From positions 390 to 9,259 of the forward strand of contig JAJYGM010000484.1 in the NCBI GenBank assembly GCA_021785095.1: 8,870 nucleotides of DNA. The letters are read 5' to 3'. Shown in pieces: positions 1 through 6,826 of the stretch. A program made the translations under genes and the position numbers. The stretch is from Actinomycetes bacterium. GTDB lineage: Bacteria; Actinomycetota; Acidimicrobiia; Acidimicrobiales; Bog-793. How positions within the stretch are numbered: the stretch's first letter is position 1; each line of letters starts with the position of its first letter. The notes under the pieces are model-generated. The model saw only the letters and a list, made by a program, of their open reading frames with translations. It did not search any database and was not told where the DNA came from.

Positions 1-2
1 GC

Positions 3-3000
3 CGCCCACCACATGTTGCCGCGGGACCTTACCCGGAGGTGCAACCGCAACCGCGCTACCCCAGCCTCGAAGAGGAAGTGCTCGCTCTCTGGCTCGCCGA
101 GAAGACTTTTGCCACGTCAGTCGAGCTGCACTCGACCGATACCGAGTTCGTCTTCTACGACGGACCGCCGTTCGCAAACGGGCTCCCGCACTATGGCCAC
201 CTGCTGACCGGTTTCGTGAAGGATGCGGTTCCGCGCTACCAGACGATGCGCGGGCACCGCGTAGAGCGGCGCTTCGGCTGGGACTGCCACGGCCTGCCGG
301 CCGAAATGGAAGCCGAACGCGAGCTCGGAGTCTCGGGCCGTAGCTCCGTCACGAGCTACGGCATCGGCCGCTTCAACGACGCTTGCCGAGCGATAGTGCA
401 ACGTACGACCGATGCATGGGAACGGTACGTGACCCGCCAGGGTCGTTGGGTCGACTTCGAGAACGACTACCGCACGATGGACCTGAGCTTCATGGAGAGC
501 GTGCTCTGGGCATTCCGCCGGCTCTACGAGAAGGACCTGGCTTACGAAGGGTACCGTGTGCTGCCCTACTGCTGGGAGTGCGAGACACCGCTCTCCAACT
601 TCGAAACCCGCCAGGACGACTCCTATCGCGATCGCACTGATCCAGCAGTGACAGTGCTCATCGACCTGGAACCGCTTTCCGGCACGCGGTCTGACTTGCT
701 CGCCGGATCACCCAGGTTGCTCGTGTGGACGACGACCCCATGGACGCTACCCTCCAATCTTGCCGTCGCGGTCGGACCATCACTCGACTATGCGGTGCTG
801 GAGCGTGCCACTCCGAACGGCACTGAGCGTCTTGTCATCGGCGCCGACTGCCGCGACGGCTACGCAGCCGAGCTCGAAGGCACGACCCTGCTCGGAACTG
901 TTAAGGGCTCGGCTCTCGTCGGGCGTGGCTATCGCCCCTTGTTCGATCACTTCGCGGCTCAGCAGAACGCCTTCAAGGTTCTCAGCGCCGACTTCGTGAT
1001 GACTGACGAAGGTACCGGCATCGTACACATGGCTCCTGGGTTCGGCGAGGACGACCAGCAGGCCTGTGAGCAGGCCGGTATCGCGGTCGTCTGCCCGGTA
1101 GACGAGCGTGGACGGTTTACCAGCGAGATCGCGGACCTCGCGGGTACCCAGGTCTTCGACGCGAACAAGCCCATCATCGAGCTCCTGACGGCGGCTGGCG
1201 CGCTCGTGAGAGTCGAGGAGTACACCCACAGCTACCCGCACTGCTGGAGGACCGACACTCCGCTCATCTATCGAGCAGTGAGTTCGTGGTTCATCCGCGT
1301 GACCGCCATCAAGGACGAGATGGTGGAGCTGAACCGGCAGATCCGCTGGACGCCGTCGCACGTGGGGCCTGGGGCTTTCGGCAAGTGGCTGGAGGGAGCG
1401 CGCGACTGGAGCATCAGCCGCAACCGCTTCTGGGGAACGCCGATTCCTGTTTGGAAGAGCGACGACCCTTCCTTTCCCAGAGTAGACGTGTACGGAAGCC
1501 TTGACGAGCTGGAACGTGACTTCGGTGTTCGACCAGATGATCTCCACCGTCCCGCGATCGACGAGCTCACTCGGCCCAACCCGGACGATCCGACGGGTCG
1601 CGCGACGATGCGTCGAATACCTGACGTGCTCGACTGCTGGTTCGAGTCCGGCTCGATGCCGTTTGCTCAGCTGCACTACCCCTTCGAGAACCGGGACCGT
1701 TTCGAGCAGCACTTCCCTGCTGACTTCATCGTCGAGTACGTGGGCCAGACACGCGGCTGGTTCTACACGCTTCATGTGCTCGCGACGGCTCTGTTCGGTA
1801 AGCCGCCCTTCCGCTCATGCATAGCTCACGGCGTCCTGCTCGGCGAGGACGGGCGCAAGCTCTCCAAGCGGCTGCGCAACTTTCCCGATCCCGAGGAGGT
1901 CTTTGCCGAGCAGGGCGCAGATGCAATGAGGTGGTACCTACTATCTTCGCCCGTCCTTCGCGGACAGGATGGCGTCATCGAATCGAGCGCCATGGCAGCG
2001 CCGGTGCGTCTCGTGCTCAACCCGCTCTGGAACGCCTGGTACTTCCTCAGCCTTTACTCGAACGCCGACTCGATGCGGGGACAGCTCCGGACGAGCCAGA
2101 GCGGCTTGCTCGACCGCTACGCACTGGCCAAGACGCGACAGCTCGTGGCGCAGGTGACGGGCGCCATGGAGGCCAATGACCTTGCAGGCGCCACCACGGC
2201 CATATCGAGCTTCCTCGACGCTCTCACGAACTGGTACGTGCGACGGAGCCGGGAGCGGTTCTGGATGGCCGTCGATCCCGGCCAAGCGGACACCGGCCCG
2301 CGAGCCTCGGGCGACACTTCCAGGAGCCTCGTGGACAAGCAGGATGCCTACGACACGCTGCACACGGCCCTCGAGTTCACCTGCCGCGTCGCGGCGCCAT
2401 TCTTGCCGTTCCTTACAGAGGTGATCTACCGCGGGCTCACCGGAGCGCGAAGTGTGCACCTCGCGTCGTGGCCCGATCCCGCAGACCTGCCGAGCGACGA
2501 CGATCTCGTCTCAGCGATGGATCTGGTGCGGGAGGTGTGCTCCGCGGGCCACTCGATCCGGAAGGCCGCGGGCCTGCGCGCTCGCCTGCCCCTGCGCGCT
2601 CTCACCGTATCGGGCAGAGCTGGTGAGCATCTTTCCGGCATGACCGAACTGGCCGCGCTGATAGCAAGCGAGCTCAACGTGAAGCAGGTCAGCTTCACCG
2701 ACGACCTCACCCATCTGGCCGATGAGACGCTCGCGGTCGTTCCGTCGGTGCTCGGGCCCCGGCTGGGGGCCACGACGCAGGCCGTAATCGCCGCCGCTCG
2801 CCGTGGCGAGTGGAGCAGGGCGCCGGGCGGCGGCGTCGAGGCGGCGGGCGCCAGGATCGAACCAGGCGAGTACGAGATCCGTCTCCGCCCCCGGGACGAG
2901 AAGTCCTCCCGGGTGCTGCCGCGTGGCGAGGGCATCGTGGTCCTCGACATCGGAACCGACCCGGAGCTCGAGGCCGAGGGGGTGGCTCGCGACCTCGTGC

Positions 3001-3257
3001 GTCTCGTCCAACAGGCTCGGCGGGACGCGGGCCTAGCCGTCACTGACAGGATCACCTTGCAGATAGCGCTCCCGTCTGGATCAGCGGCCGCGGCCCGTGC
3101 CTGGGTCGATTACATCAGTGCTCAGGTACTCGCCGACACAGTCGATATCGTGCCCAGCGACGACAGCGATGCCTCGGCCCCCGCAGAGCGCGGCATTGGC
3201 GTCGGCTCGGACCCGCTGGCTGTGACCGTCACGTTGAGCCGCGCCGATCTGCGCTGA
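3..3257 (+). CDS. ileS: Isoleucyl-tRNA synthetase, type 2 (5' end probably outside window)
   Basis: This cytoplasmic class Ia enzyme charges tRNA-Ile with isoleucine and edits away valine. Numbering from the GTG at base 39 (1072 residues), the HIGH motif is HYGH at 51-54. The editing domain has the Thr-rich WTTTPW at 230-235 and GTGIVHMAPGFGEDD at 325-339. DCWFESGSMPFAQ starts at 532, and the KMSKS loop reads KLSKR at 607-611. An anticodon-binding domain and a long C-terminal extension follow, with no terminal Cys zinc finger that I can see. Length and C-terminus fit the eukaryotic-like type 2 enzymes common in actinobacteria. The frame stays open from base 39 back to base 3 and encodes a PYPEV stretch resembling the AYPKL start of the mycobacterial enzyme. 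GGAGG (35-39) overlaps the GTG, so it cannot serve it. I therefore treat base 39 as internal. The 3' end overlaps the convergent gene. Function is near certain; the start is not. Confidence 0.96.
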   Translation, partial: RPPHVAAGPYPEVQPQPRYPSLEEEVLALWLAEKTFATSVELHSTDTEFVFYDGPPFANGLPHYGHLLTGFVKDAVPRYQTMRGHRVERRFGWDCHGLPAEMEAERELGVSGRSSVTSYGIGRFNDACRAIVQRTTDAWERYVTRQGRWVDFENDYRTMDLSFMESVLWAFRRLYEKDLAYEGYRVLPYCWECETPLSNFETRQDDSYRDRTDPAVTVLIDLEPLSGTRSDLLAGSPRLLVWTTTPWTLPSNLAVAVGPSLDYAVLERATPNGTERLVIGADCRDGYAAELEGTTLLGTVKGSALVGRGYRPLFDHFAAQQNAFKVLSADFVMTDEGTGIVHMAPGFGEDDQQACEQAGIAVVCPVDERGRFTSEIADLAGTQVFDANKPIIELLTAAGALVRVEEYTHSYPHCWRTDTPLIYRAVSSWFIRVTAIKDEMVELNRQIRWTPSHVGPGAFGKWLEGARDWSISRNRFWGTPIPVWKSDDPSFPRVDVYGSLDELERDFGVRPDDLHRPAIDELTRPNPDDPTGRATMRRIPDVLDCWFESGSMPFAQLHYPFENRDRFEQHFPADFIVEYVGQTRGWFYTLHVLATALFGKPPFRSCIAHGVLLGEDGRKLSKRLRNFPDPEEVFAEQGADAMRWYLLSSPVLRGQDGVIESSAMAAPVRLVLNPLWNAWYFLSLYSNADSMRGQLRTSQSGLLDRYALAKTRQLVAQVTGAMEANDLAGATTAISSFLDALTNWYVRRSRERFWMAVDPGQADTGPRASGDTSRSLVDKQDAYDTLHTALEFTCRVAAPFLPFLTEVIYRGLTGARSVHLASWPDPADLPSDDDLVSAMDLVREVCSAGHSIRKAAGLRARLPLRALTVSGRAGEHLSGMTELAALIASELNVKQVSFTDDLTHLADETLAVVPSVLGPRLGATTQAVIAAARRGEWSRAPGGGVEAAGARIEPGEYEIRLRPRDEKSSRVLPRGEGIVVLDIGTDPELEAEGVARDLVRLVQQARRDAGLAVTDRITLQIALPSGSAAAARAWVDYISAQVLADTVDIVPSDDSDASAPAERGIGVGSDPLAVTVTLSRADLR

Positions 3258-4318
3258 GCACCTGGAGCTGTCGCCCCGGCAAGGCTCGAACCAGAGCGGG
3301 TGGGAGCGCCGAGCCCCCAGGGCGTGGACACGCTCCTACCTGCGATCCCGAGCACCAGTCCGAGCACGAGGCTGGCGCCGATGAGAGTGCGCCGTCGCCT
3401 GGCTCGCTGGCGGAGACGGCCGTCGGCTCCGCCGCGGGCGCTCGCATCCTCGGCGTCCGCCGCCGCCAGGCGCGTCGCTCGCAGCACGTGGGTGGCGACG
3501 TGGACGATCACGACGACGAACCAGAAGAAGAAGCTCAGCTGGTGTATCCGGAACATCGTGGTGTCTCTTGGCCCAGCCAGCCACAGCGCGATCCCCGAGG
3601 CAAAAAGGACGAGGGTCGACCCCATGAGGAGCGGCCCGAGGACGCGATGGAGGGGATGAGGCGGCCCGGCACGCCTGTAGCGCGGATCGCCCAGGTAGTA
3701 GCTGGAGAAGCGCCACAGCACCGAGACCATCTTCACGACGAGCGGAGGCACCAATACGAGACCTATGAGGACGTGCCAAGACAGCAGCCGGACGATGAAG
3801 GGTATGGTCAGGCCCTCGAGGAATAGCAGCACCATGAGGACAAGACCGGTCCCCCCTGTCAGGCGCGCGTTGGCTTCGACCGCGGGAGCGCGGTCGCCCA
3901 CCCGTTCGTTCAGACCGATGACTCGGGCTGCCTCGGCGGCAAGCCACGGCCTGTCATCGCTGGAGAGAGCAGCAAGTCCGGAGAGGGCTGGAGGCTCAGC
4001 CGGCGGCAGGTACCGTCGAGTGTCACCCAGCGTCGCCCTCCCGCCGTGGCCCGGCTGAGCCGGCCGGGGCGGCGAGAAGGTGGAGCGGTCCTGGCGAGAT
4101 CCTCGGGACGCGGACGCCACTTCATCTGGGGCCGACCCGTAAAGCTCGCCCGCGGCTGCTCGTTCCGGCAGGGTGCTCAGCCGGCGAAGCGCCTGGTTGT
4201 AGCGGTCTACCGACCTTGTCTCATCCTGTGAGGATCCAAGCGCCGCGCGCGCGGCTCGCGCAAGCAGGACAATGGCGGGGCAACCTACTACTACCAATAC
4301 GACAACTAGCGTGATCAT
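3122..4318 (-). CDS. Cytochrome b561-like integral membrane protein
   Basis: This 398-residue membrane protein probably binds heme b and could carry electrons in the cytoplasmic membrane; both points are inference from its layout. One helix lies at 2-20. A polar linker rich in Pro, Ser and Arg follows to about 150. A four-helix core has helices near 156-176, 181-199, 226-248 and 258-280. Histidines sit in or beside these helices at 182, 224, 259, 273 and 277, the pattern expected of b561/DUF4405-type proteins. A fifth helix (311-326) follows an Arg-rich stretch, and the tail is Ser/Thr/Ala-rich. It starts at an ATG 30 bases after the preceding minus-strand gene, with no clear Shine-Dalgarno, so the two are probably cotranscribed. 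The last 45 or so residues are encoded antisense to the end of ileS. No oxidoreductase partner lies in the window. It may instead be a related four-helix protein that lacks heme. Confidence 0.78.
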   Translation of the reverse strand: MITLVVVLVVVGCPAIVLLARAARAALGSSQDETRSVDRYNQALRRLSTLPERAAAGELYGSAPDEVASASRGSRQDRSTFSPPRPAQPGHGGRATLGDTRRYLPPAEPPALSGLAALSSDDRPWLAAEAARVIGLNERVGDRAPAVEANARLTGGTGLVLMVLLFLEGLTIPFIVRLLSWHVLIGLVLVPPLVVKMVSVLWRFSSYYLGDPRYRRAGPPHPLHRVLGPLLMGSTLVLFASGIALWLAGPRDTTMFRIHQLSFFFWFVVVIVHVATHVLRATRLAAADAEDASARGGADGRLRQRARRRRTLIGASLVLGLVLGIAGRSVSTPWGLGAPTRSGSSLAGATAPGAQRRSARLNVTVTASGSEPTPMPRSAGAEASLSSLGTISTVSAST

Positions 4319-4348
4319 GGGTGATTGTGAACGGTGCCGCGACTTTCG

Positions 4349-5008
4349 TCACTGCCCAGATGAGCTCCGCCGCGAGCCCCAGCGCTTGGGCGGATCCCTC
4401 CACGAGAGATCTGCTAGGTACCGGTTGTATTCGTCCAGCTCGTCGTCTACCACTACCTTGACGTCAACGAGCGGCGCATCGATCACTGGGCCGGCGGCAT
4501 GCTCGGCGACGCCAGCCGGTCGCCGGCCTCTGGCTGCCCCGCGTTCGCGCGTGTCGATGCGAACAATGCCGTCGACTGTCTTGCCAACGATCGGCTCCTG
4601 ACGGGCCGCCTTCTCGTCAAAGGGTCCGAGAGCGGCCTGCTCTTTGCGCGACGAGAGCGCGGGGCTCTTTGGAGCTCGGGCACTTGCTCCGACCACTTCC
4701 CGGTAGAGAGCCTTGTCTCTGGCCCAGCCGGGGATGTCGTGCAGCGGCCTCCCCGACCCGTCCGCGGCTGCACGCTGCTTTGCGGCCCAGAGCCTGTCGA
4801 ACGGCGTGCGCTGGTCGTGAACGAGGGCCCACCACATGAACAACCCGTAGAGCGCAAAAAAAGGCCACTCGACGGTGTACAACCAGCTCAAGTCGTTGCC
4901 GCTCATAGCGACGTGGTACTGCCACCAACCAGCCAGCAAGCACCCCGGCACCACCACCAAAGTGAGCAGATGCAGCCCGATGGCCCGGCGAGTGAAGTAC
5001 TTCCCCAT
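4349..5008 (-). CDS. Small two-helix membrane protein of unknown function
   Basis: This 219-residue protein has two predicted membrane helices (about 10-30 and 43-63) with a short loop between them. A long, charged, probably cytoplasmic tail follows. The first helix ends in AGWWQYHVA, which loosely recalls the GxWQ segment of SURF1 cytochrome-oxidase assembly proteins, but the rest does not match SURF1. EWPFF (47-51), FMWWALVHD (57-65) and the acidic DDELDEYNRYLADL (188-201) near the C-terminus resemble an uncharacterised membrane protein I associate with actinobacteria; this is from memory. The ATG at 5006-5008 is the natural start because the first helix follows directly. Its only nearby purine-rich sequence lies too close, so translation may be leaderless. 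It is probably the first gene of a two-gene unit with the cytochrome b561-like gene. No function is assigned. Confidence 0.8.
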   Translation of the reverse strand: MGKYFTRRAIGLHLLTLVVVPGCLLAGWWQYHVAMSGNDLSWLYTVEWPFFALYGLFMWWALVHDQRTPFDRLWAAKQRAAADGSGRPLHDIPGWARDKALYREVVGASARAPKSPALSSRKEQAALGPFDEKAARQEPIVGKTVDGIVRIDTRERGAARGRRPAGVAEHAAGPVIDAPLVDVKVVVDDELDEYNRYLADLSWRDPPKRWGSRRSSSGQ

Positions 5009-5017
5009 GCTCCGCCA

Positions 5018-5046
5018 AAGCTACCTCGCCCTCCCTCCGCGGGCAA
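5018..5046 (-). promoter_or_regulatory. Candidate promoter of the minus-strand membrane-gene pair
   Basis: Read on the minus strand, TTGCCC (5041-5046) is followed after 17 bases by TAGCTT (5018-5023). This is a fair -35 and a weak TANNNT-type -10. The start codon at 5008 would lie only a few bases after the transcription start, so the message would have almost no leader. This was assigned by eye and the match is weak. Confidence 0.3.
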
Positions 5047-5051
5047 CGCGC

Positions 5052-5073
5052 CCAGGTGCAGTGCTCTACCTGG
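5052..5073. promoter_or_regulatory. Inverted repeat in divergent intergenic region, candidate operator
   Basis: The arms CCAGGT (5052-5057) and ACCTGG (5068-5073) are perfect complements separated by 10 bases. The repeat lies between the divergently read membrane-gene pair and the MFS exporter, upstream of both starts. It lies just upstream of the candidate -35 of the minus-strand pair. Drug exporters are often controlled from such sites by TetR- or MarR-type repressors, but no regulator gene is in the window. A 6-bp arm pair can occur by chance in GC-rich DNA. Confidence 0.3.
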
Positions 5074-5174
5074 AAGCTCCGCGCCGGCGCGATTGCGGCT
5101 GGCCGGGGCGAAGCAGGGATGCACGACGCAAGCTTTGGGAGCAGCAACTGAGACGTCCGATGGGCACGACCCGG

Positions 5175-5180
5175 TACCGT
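5175..5180 (+). promoter_or_regulatory. Candidate -10 box for the MFS exporter
   Basis: TACCGT fits the actinobacterial TANNNT -10 pattern and ends six bases before the GTG at 5187. Transcription would then start at that GTG and give a leaderless message. This agrees with the lack of any Shine-Dalgarno upstream of 5187. I see no convincing -35. Confidence 0.3.
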
Positions 5181-5186
5181 GAGTGA

Positions 5187-6692
5187 GTGCTGGGACGAGC
5201 CGCGCTGTCGCCGCCTGTGCATCCGGCAGGCGCCTCCGGCAGGCGCCGACGCCTCGTCATCTTGGTCATCTGCAGCATGAGCCTGTTCATGACCTATGTC
5301 GACAGCACCATCTTGAATGTCGCCCTCCCCTCAATTGAGCGCCAGTTCCGCGTCGGGGTAGCCGATCTGCAGTGGGTGGCCGACGCCTACCTGCTCGTGC
5401 TCGCCAGCCTGCTCATGCTCTCGGGCTCCACCGCCGACAGGCTTGGCCGCCGTCGGCTCTTCACGACGGGGCTGCTCATCTTCACCGCCGGCTCGCTGCT
5501 GTGCAGCCTCGCGCCTAACATCAGCGCCCTCATCGTCTTCCGTATGGCCCAGGCTCTCGGGGGTTGCATGCTCATCCCCGTCTCCCTCTCCATCGTGCGC
5601 CAGGTGTACACCGATCCCGCCGAGCGAGCCCGCGCTTTCGGTATCTGGAGCGCCGTCTTCGGCCTCGGCGCGGCAACCGGCCCGATTCTCGGCGGGCTGC
5701 TCGTTTCCGGCGTGGGCTGGAGATCGGTCTTCTGGATCAACATCCCGATCGGATTGACCGTGTGGTTCCTCGCCCGTCGCTACGTACCGGAGTCACGTGC
5801 CCCCAAGCCCCGCCGGATCGACCCTGCGGGTCAAGTACTCGTCGTCATAGCCCTTGCCACTCTTACCTACGGGGTCATAGAGGGACCGTCAGCGGGATGG
5901 GGATCAGGCAGGATCGTCACCTCGTTCTCCGTCGGTGCCGTTGCCATCATCACGCTGCTGCTGGTCGAGCGCCACGTCAGCGAACCCCTGCTCGAGCTCG
6001 GCTTCTTTCGCAGCCCGCCGTTCTCCGCGGCCAACGCGGTCGCCTTGGCAAGCTTTCTCGTCCTCTCGGGCTTTTTGTTCGTAAACACCCTCTATCTACA
6101 AGATGTTCGCGGCGACTCGGCCCTCGTCGCCGGACTGTCGCTGCTCCCGGCGACTGCCGTCATCACCGCTTGCTCGCTGCTCTCGGGCCGCCTCGTAGCC
6201 CGGTTCGGTCCGCGGCTCCCGCTCTCGGCCGCCGGGCTGTTCCTGGCCGCCGGCGCCGCCCTCCTCCTGCACCTGGTCCCGACGACTCCCTACCTGGAGC
6301 TCGCACTTTCCTACGTAGTCCTCGGTCTGGGATTCGGGCTCGTGAACGCTCCTATCACCAACACCGCTGTAAGCGGCATGCCGCCCGAGCAGGCAGGTGT
6401 CGCCTCGGCCATCGCCTCCACCTCCCGCCAGATCGGCAACGTCCTCGGGGTCGCGGTTATGGGGACCCTCGTTACCAGCACCGCCTTCGGCAAGGGTCAC
6501 CTGGACCTCTTGGCGGCCGCCCGGTTCACGACCGCCACTCACAAGGCCTGGGCGGTGGCGATCGGCTGCGGCGTGGCCTGCGCGGTCACCGCCTTTGCCT
6601 GCACAGGCCGGCGGGGGTTTCTCGCGGCTGGGCGCGTCTACCAGGACTCGCCCAAATCGGAGGGCACAGAAGGTGCCGGGCTTCGACTTTGA
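5187..6692 (+). CDS. MFS drug/proton antiporter, DHA2 (EmrB/QacA) family
   Basis: This 501-residue inner-membrane exporter is expected to move drugs or other small hydrophobic compounds outward in exchange for protons; the substrate cannot be read from sequence. It shows the DHA2 motif D1 (VDSTILNVALPSI, 38-50), motif A in loop 2-3 (GSTADRLGRRR, 80-90), and motif B (FRMAQALGG, 118-126). The antiporter motif C is GLGAATGPILGG (159-170), followed by WRSVFWINIPIG (178-189). Hydrophobic segments continue to about residue 473, consistent with the 14-helix layout, and the length is normal. The first helix begins near residue 23, so the start must lie upstream of it. GTG at 5187 follows a TGA in frame at 5184 and is preferred; GTG at 5217 is the alternative. 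Neither has a Shine-Dalgarno. A 13-bp tandem repeat lies inside codons 12-21. No regulator or membrane-fusion partner is adjacent. Confidence 0.92.
   Translation: MLGRAALSPPVHPAGASGRRRRLVILVICSMSLFMTYVDSTILNVALPSIERQFRVGVADLQWVADAYLLVLASLLMLSGSTADRLGRRRLFTTGLLIFTAGSLLCSLAPNISALIVFRMAQALGGCMLIPVSLSIVRQVYTDPAERARAFGIWSAVFGLGAATGPILGGLLVSGVGWRSVFWINIPIGLTVWFLARRYVPESRAPKPRRIDPAGQVLVVIALATLTYGVIEGPSAGWGSGRIVTSFSVGAVAIITLLLVERHVSEPLLELGFFRSPPFSAANAVALASFLVLSGFLFVNTLYLQDVRGDSALVAGLSLLPATAVITACSLLSGRLVARFGPRLPLSAAGLFLAAGAALLLHLVPTTPYLELALSYVVLGLGFGLVNAPITNTAVSGMPPEQAGVASAIASTSRQIGNVLGVAVMGTLVTSTAFGKGHLDLLAAARFTTATHKAWAVAIGCGVACAVTAFACTGRRGFLAAGRVYQDSPKSEGTEGAGLRL
5222..5247 (+). repeat. Exact 13-bp tandem duplication in the exporter start region
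   Basis: TCCGGCAGGCGCC occurs twice without a break, at 5222-5234 and 5235-5247. It lies within the reading frame just before the first membrane helix of the MFS exporter. Because 13 is not a multiple of three, the two copies are read in different frames, and gain or loss of one copy would shift the frame. Confidence 0.9.
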
Positions 6693-6760
6693 TGACGCGG
6701 CCAACCGGCGAAGGGCTGCCCCGGGAATTCACCCGGTGAAGGTCGCCCAGTACGCTTTAG

Positions 6761-6790
6761 TTCAGGCGGCGTTCATCTCCAGGCTATAGC
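6761..6790 (+). promoter_or_regulatory. Candidate promoter of the secreted beta-helix gene
   Basis: TTCAGG (6761-6766) and TATAGC (6785-6790) are separated by 18 bases and lie about 35 bases before the start codon, leaving room for the strong ribosome binding site. The -10 is fair and the -35 is weak. The TGCCA/TGGCA palindrome starts two bases after the -10, where a repressor could block initiation. Confidence 0.3.
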
Positions 6791-6812
6791 TTGCCATTGG
6801 CAGCCCACAGAG

Positions 6813-6818
6813 AGGAGG
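6813..6818 (+). promoter_or_regulatory. Strong ribosome binding site that fixes the beta-helix gene start
   Basis: AGGAGG ends eight bases before the ATG at 6827. It is the clearest Shine-Dalgarno in the window. It decides for the ATG at 6827 over an in-frame start at 6791, which would put this site inside the coding region. Confidence 0.85.
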
Positions 6819-6826
6819 AACAACAC

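Larger units (their letters stand above)
6693..6826. other. Intergenic region with two short palindromes
   Basis: No gene is seen between the exporter and the beta-helix gene. The stretch holds TTCACC/GGTGAA arms around one C (6728-6740). These overlap an alternative hairpin CCGGG/CCCGG (6721-6725 with 6732-6736). A second palindrome, TGCCA/TGGCA around one T, lies at 6792-6802. No hairpin followed by a T-run is present, so I see no clear intrinsic terminator for the exporter. Confidence 0.5.

Noticed and set aside
39..41. GTG at 39 as the true ileS start, with GGAGG at 35-39 as its ribosome binding site
   Set aside because: The purine run overlaps the GTG itself, leaving no spacing. The open frame upstream encodes a PYPEV stretch resembling the N-terminus of actinobacterial IleRS. 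The start most likely lies before the window, though 39 cannot be fully excluded.
780..1775. 331-codon open frame on the minus strand inside ileS
   Set aside because: It lies wholly antisense to conserved catalytic and editing segments of ileS, has no recognisable domain, and its composition is as expected for a GC-rich shadow frame.
3336..3947. 203-codon minus-strand open frame inside the cytochrome b-like gene
   Set aside because: It lacks the membrane helices and histidine pattern present in the overlapping frame. It is an Arg/Pro-rich shadow.
4319..5186. SURF1 (cytochrome oxidase assembly) identity for the 219-residue protein
   Set aside because: Only the WWQ end of the first helix resembles SURF1. 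The second helix follows at once and there is no large periplasmic domain.
5564..6739. 391-codon plus-strand open frame overlapping the exporter
   Set aside because: It is Arg- and Pro-rich with no hydrophobic segments, and it lies under conserved MFS motifs in the true frame. It is a shadow.
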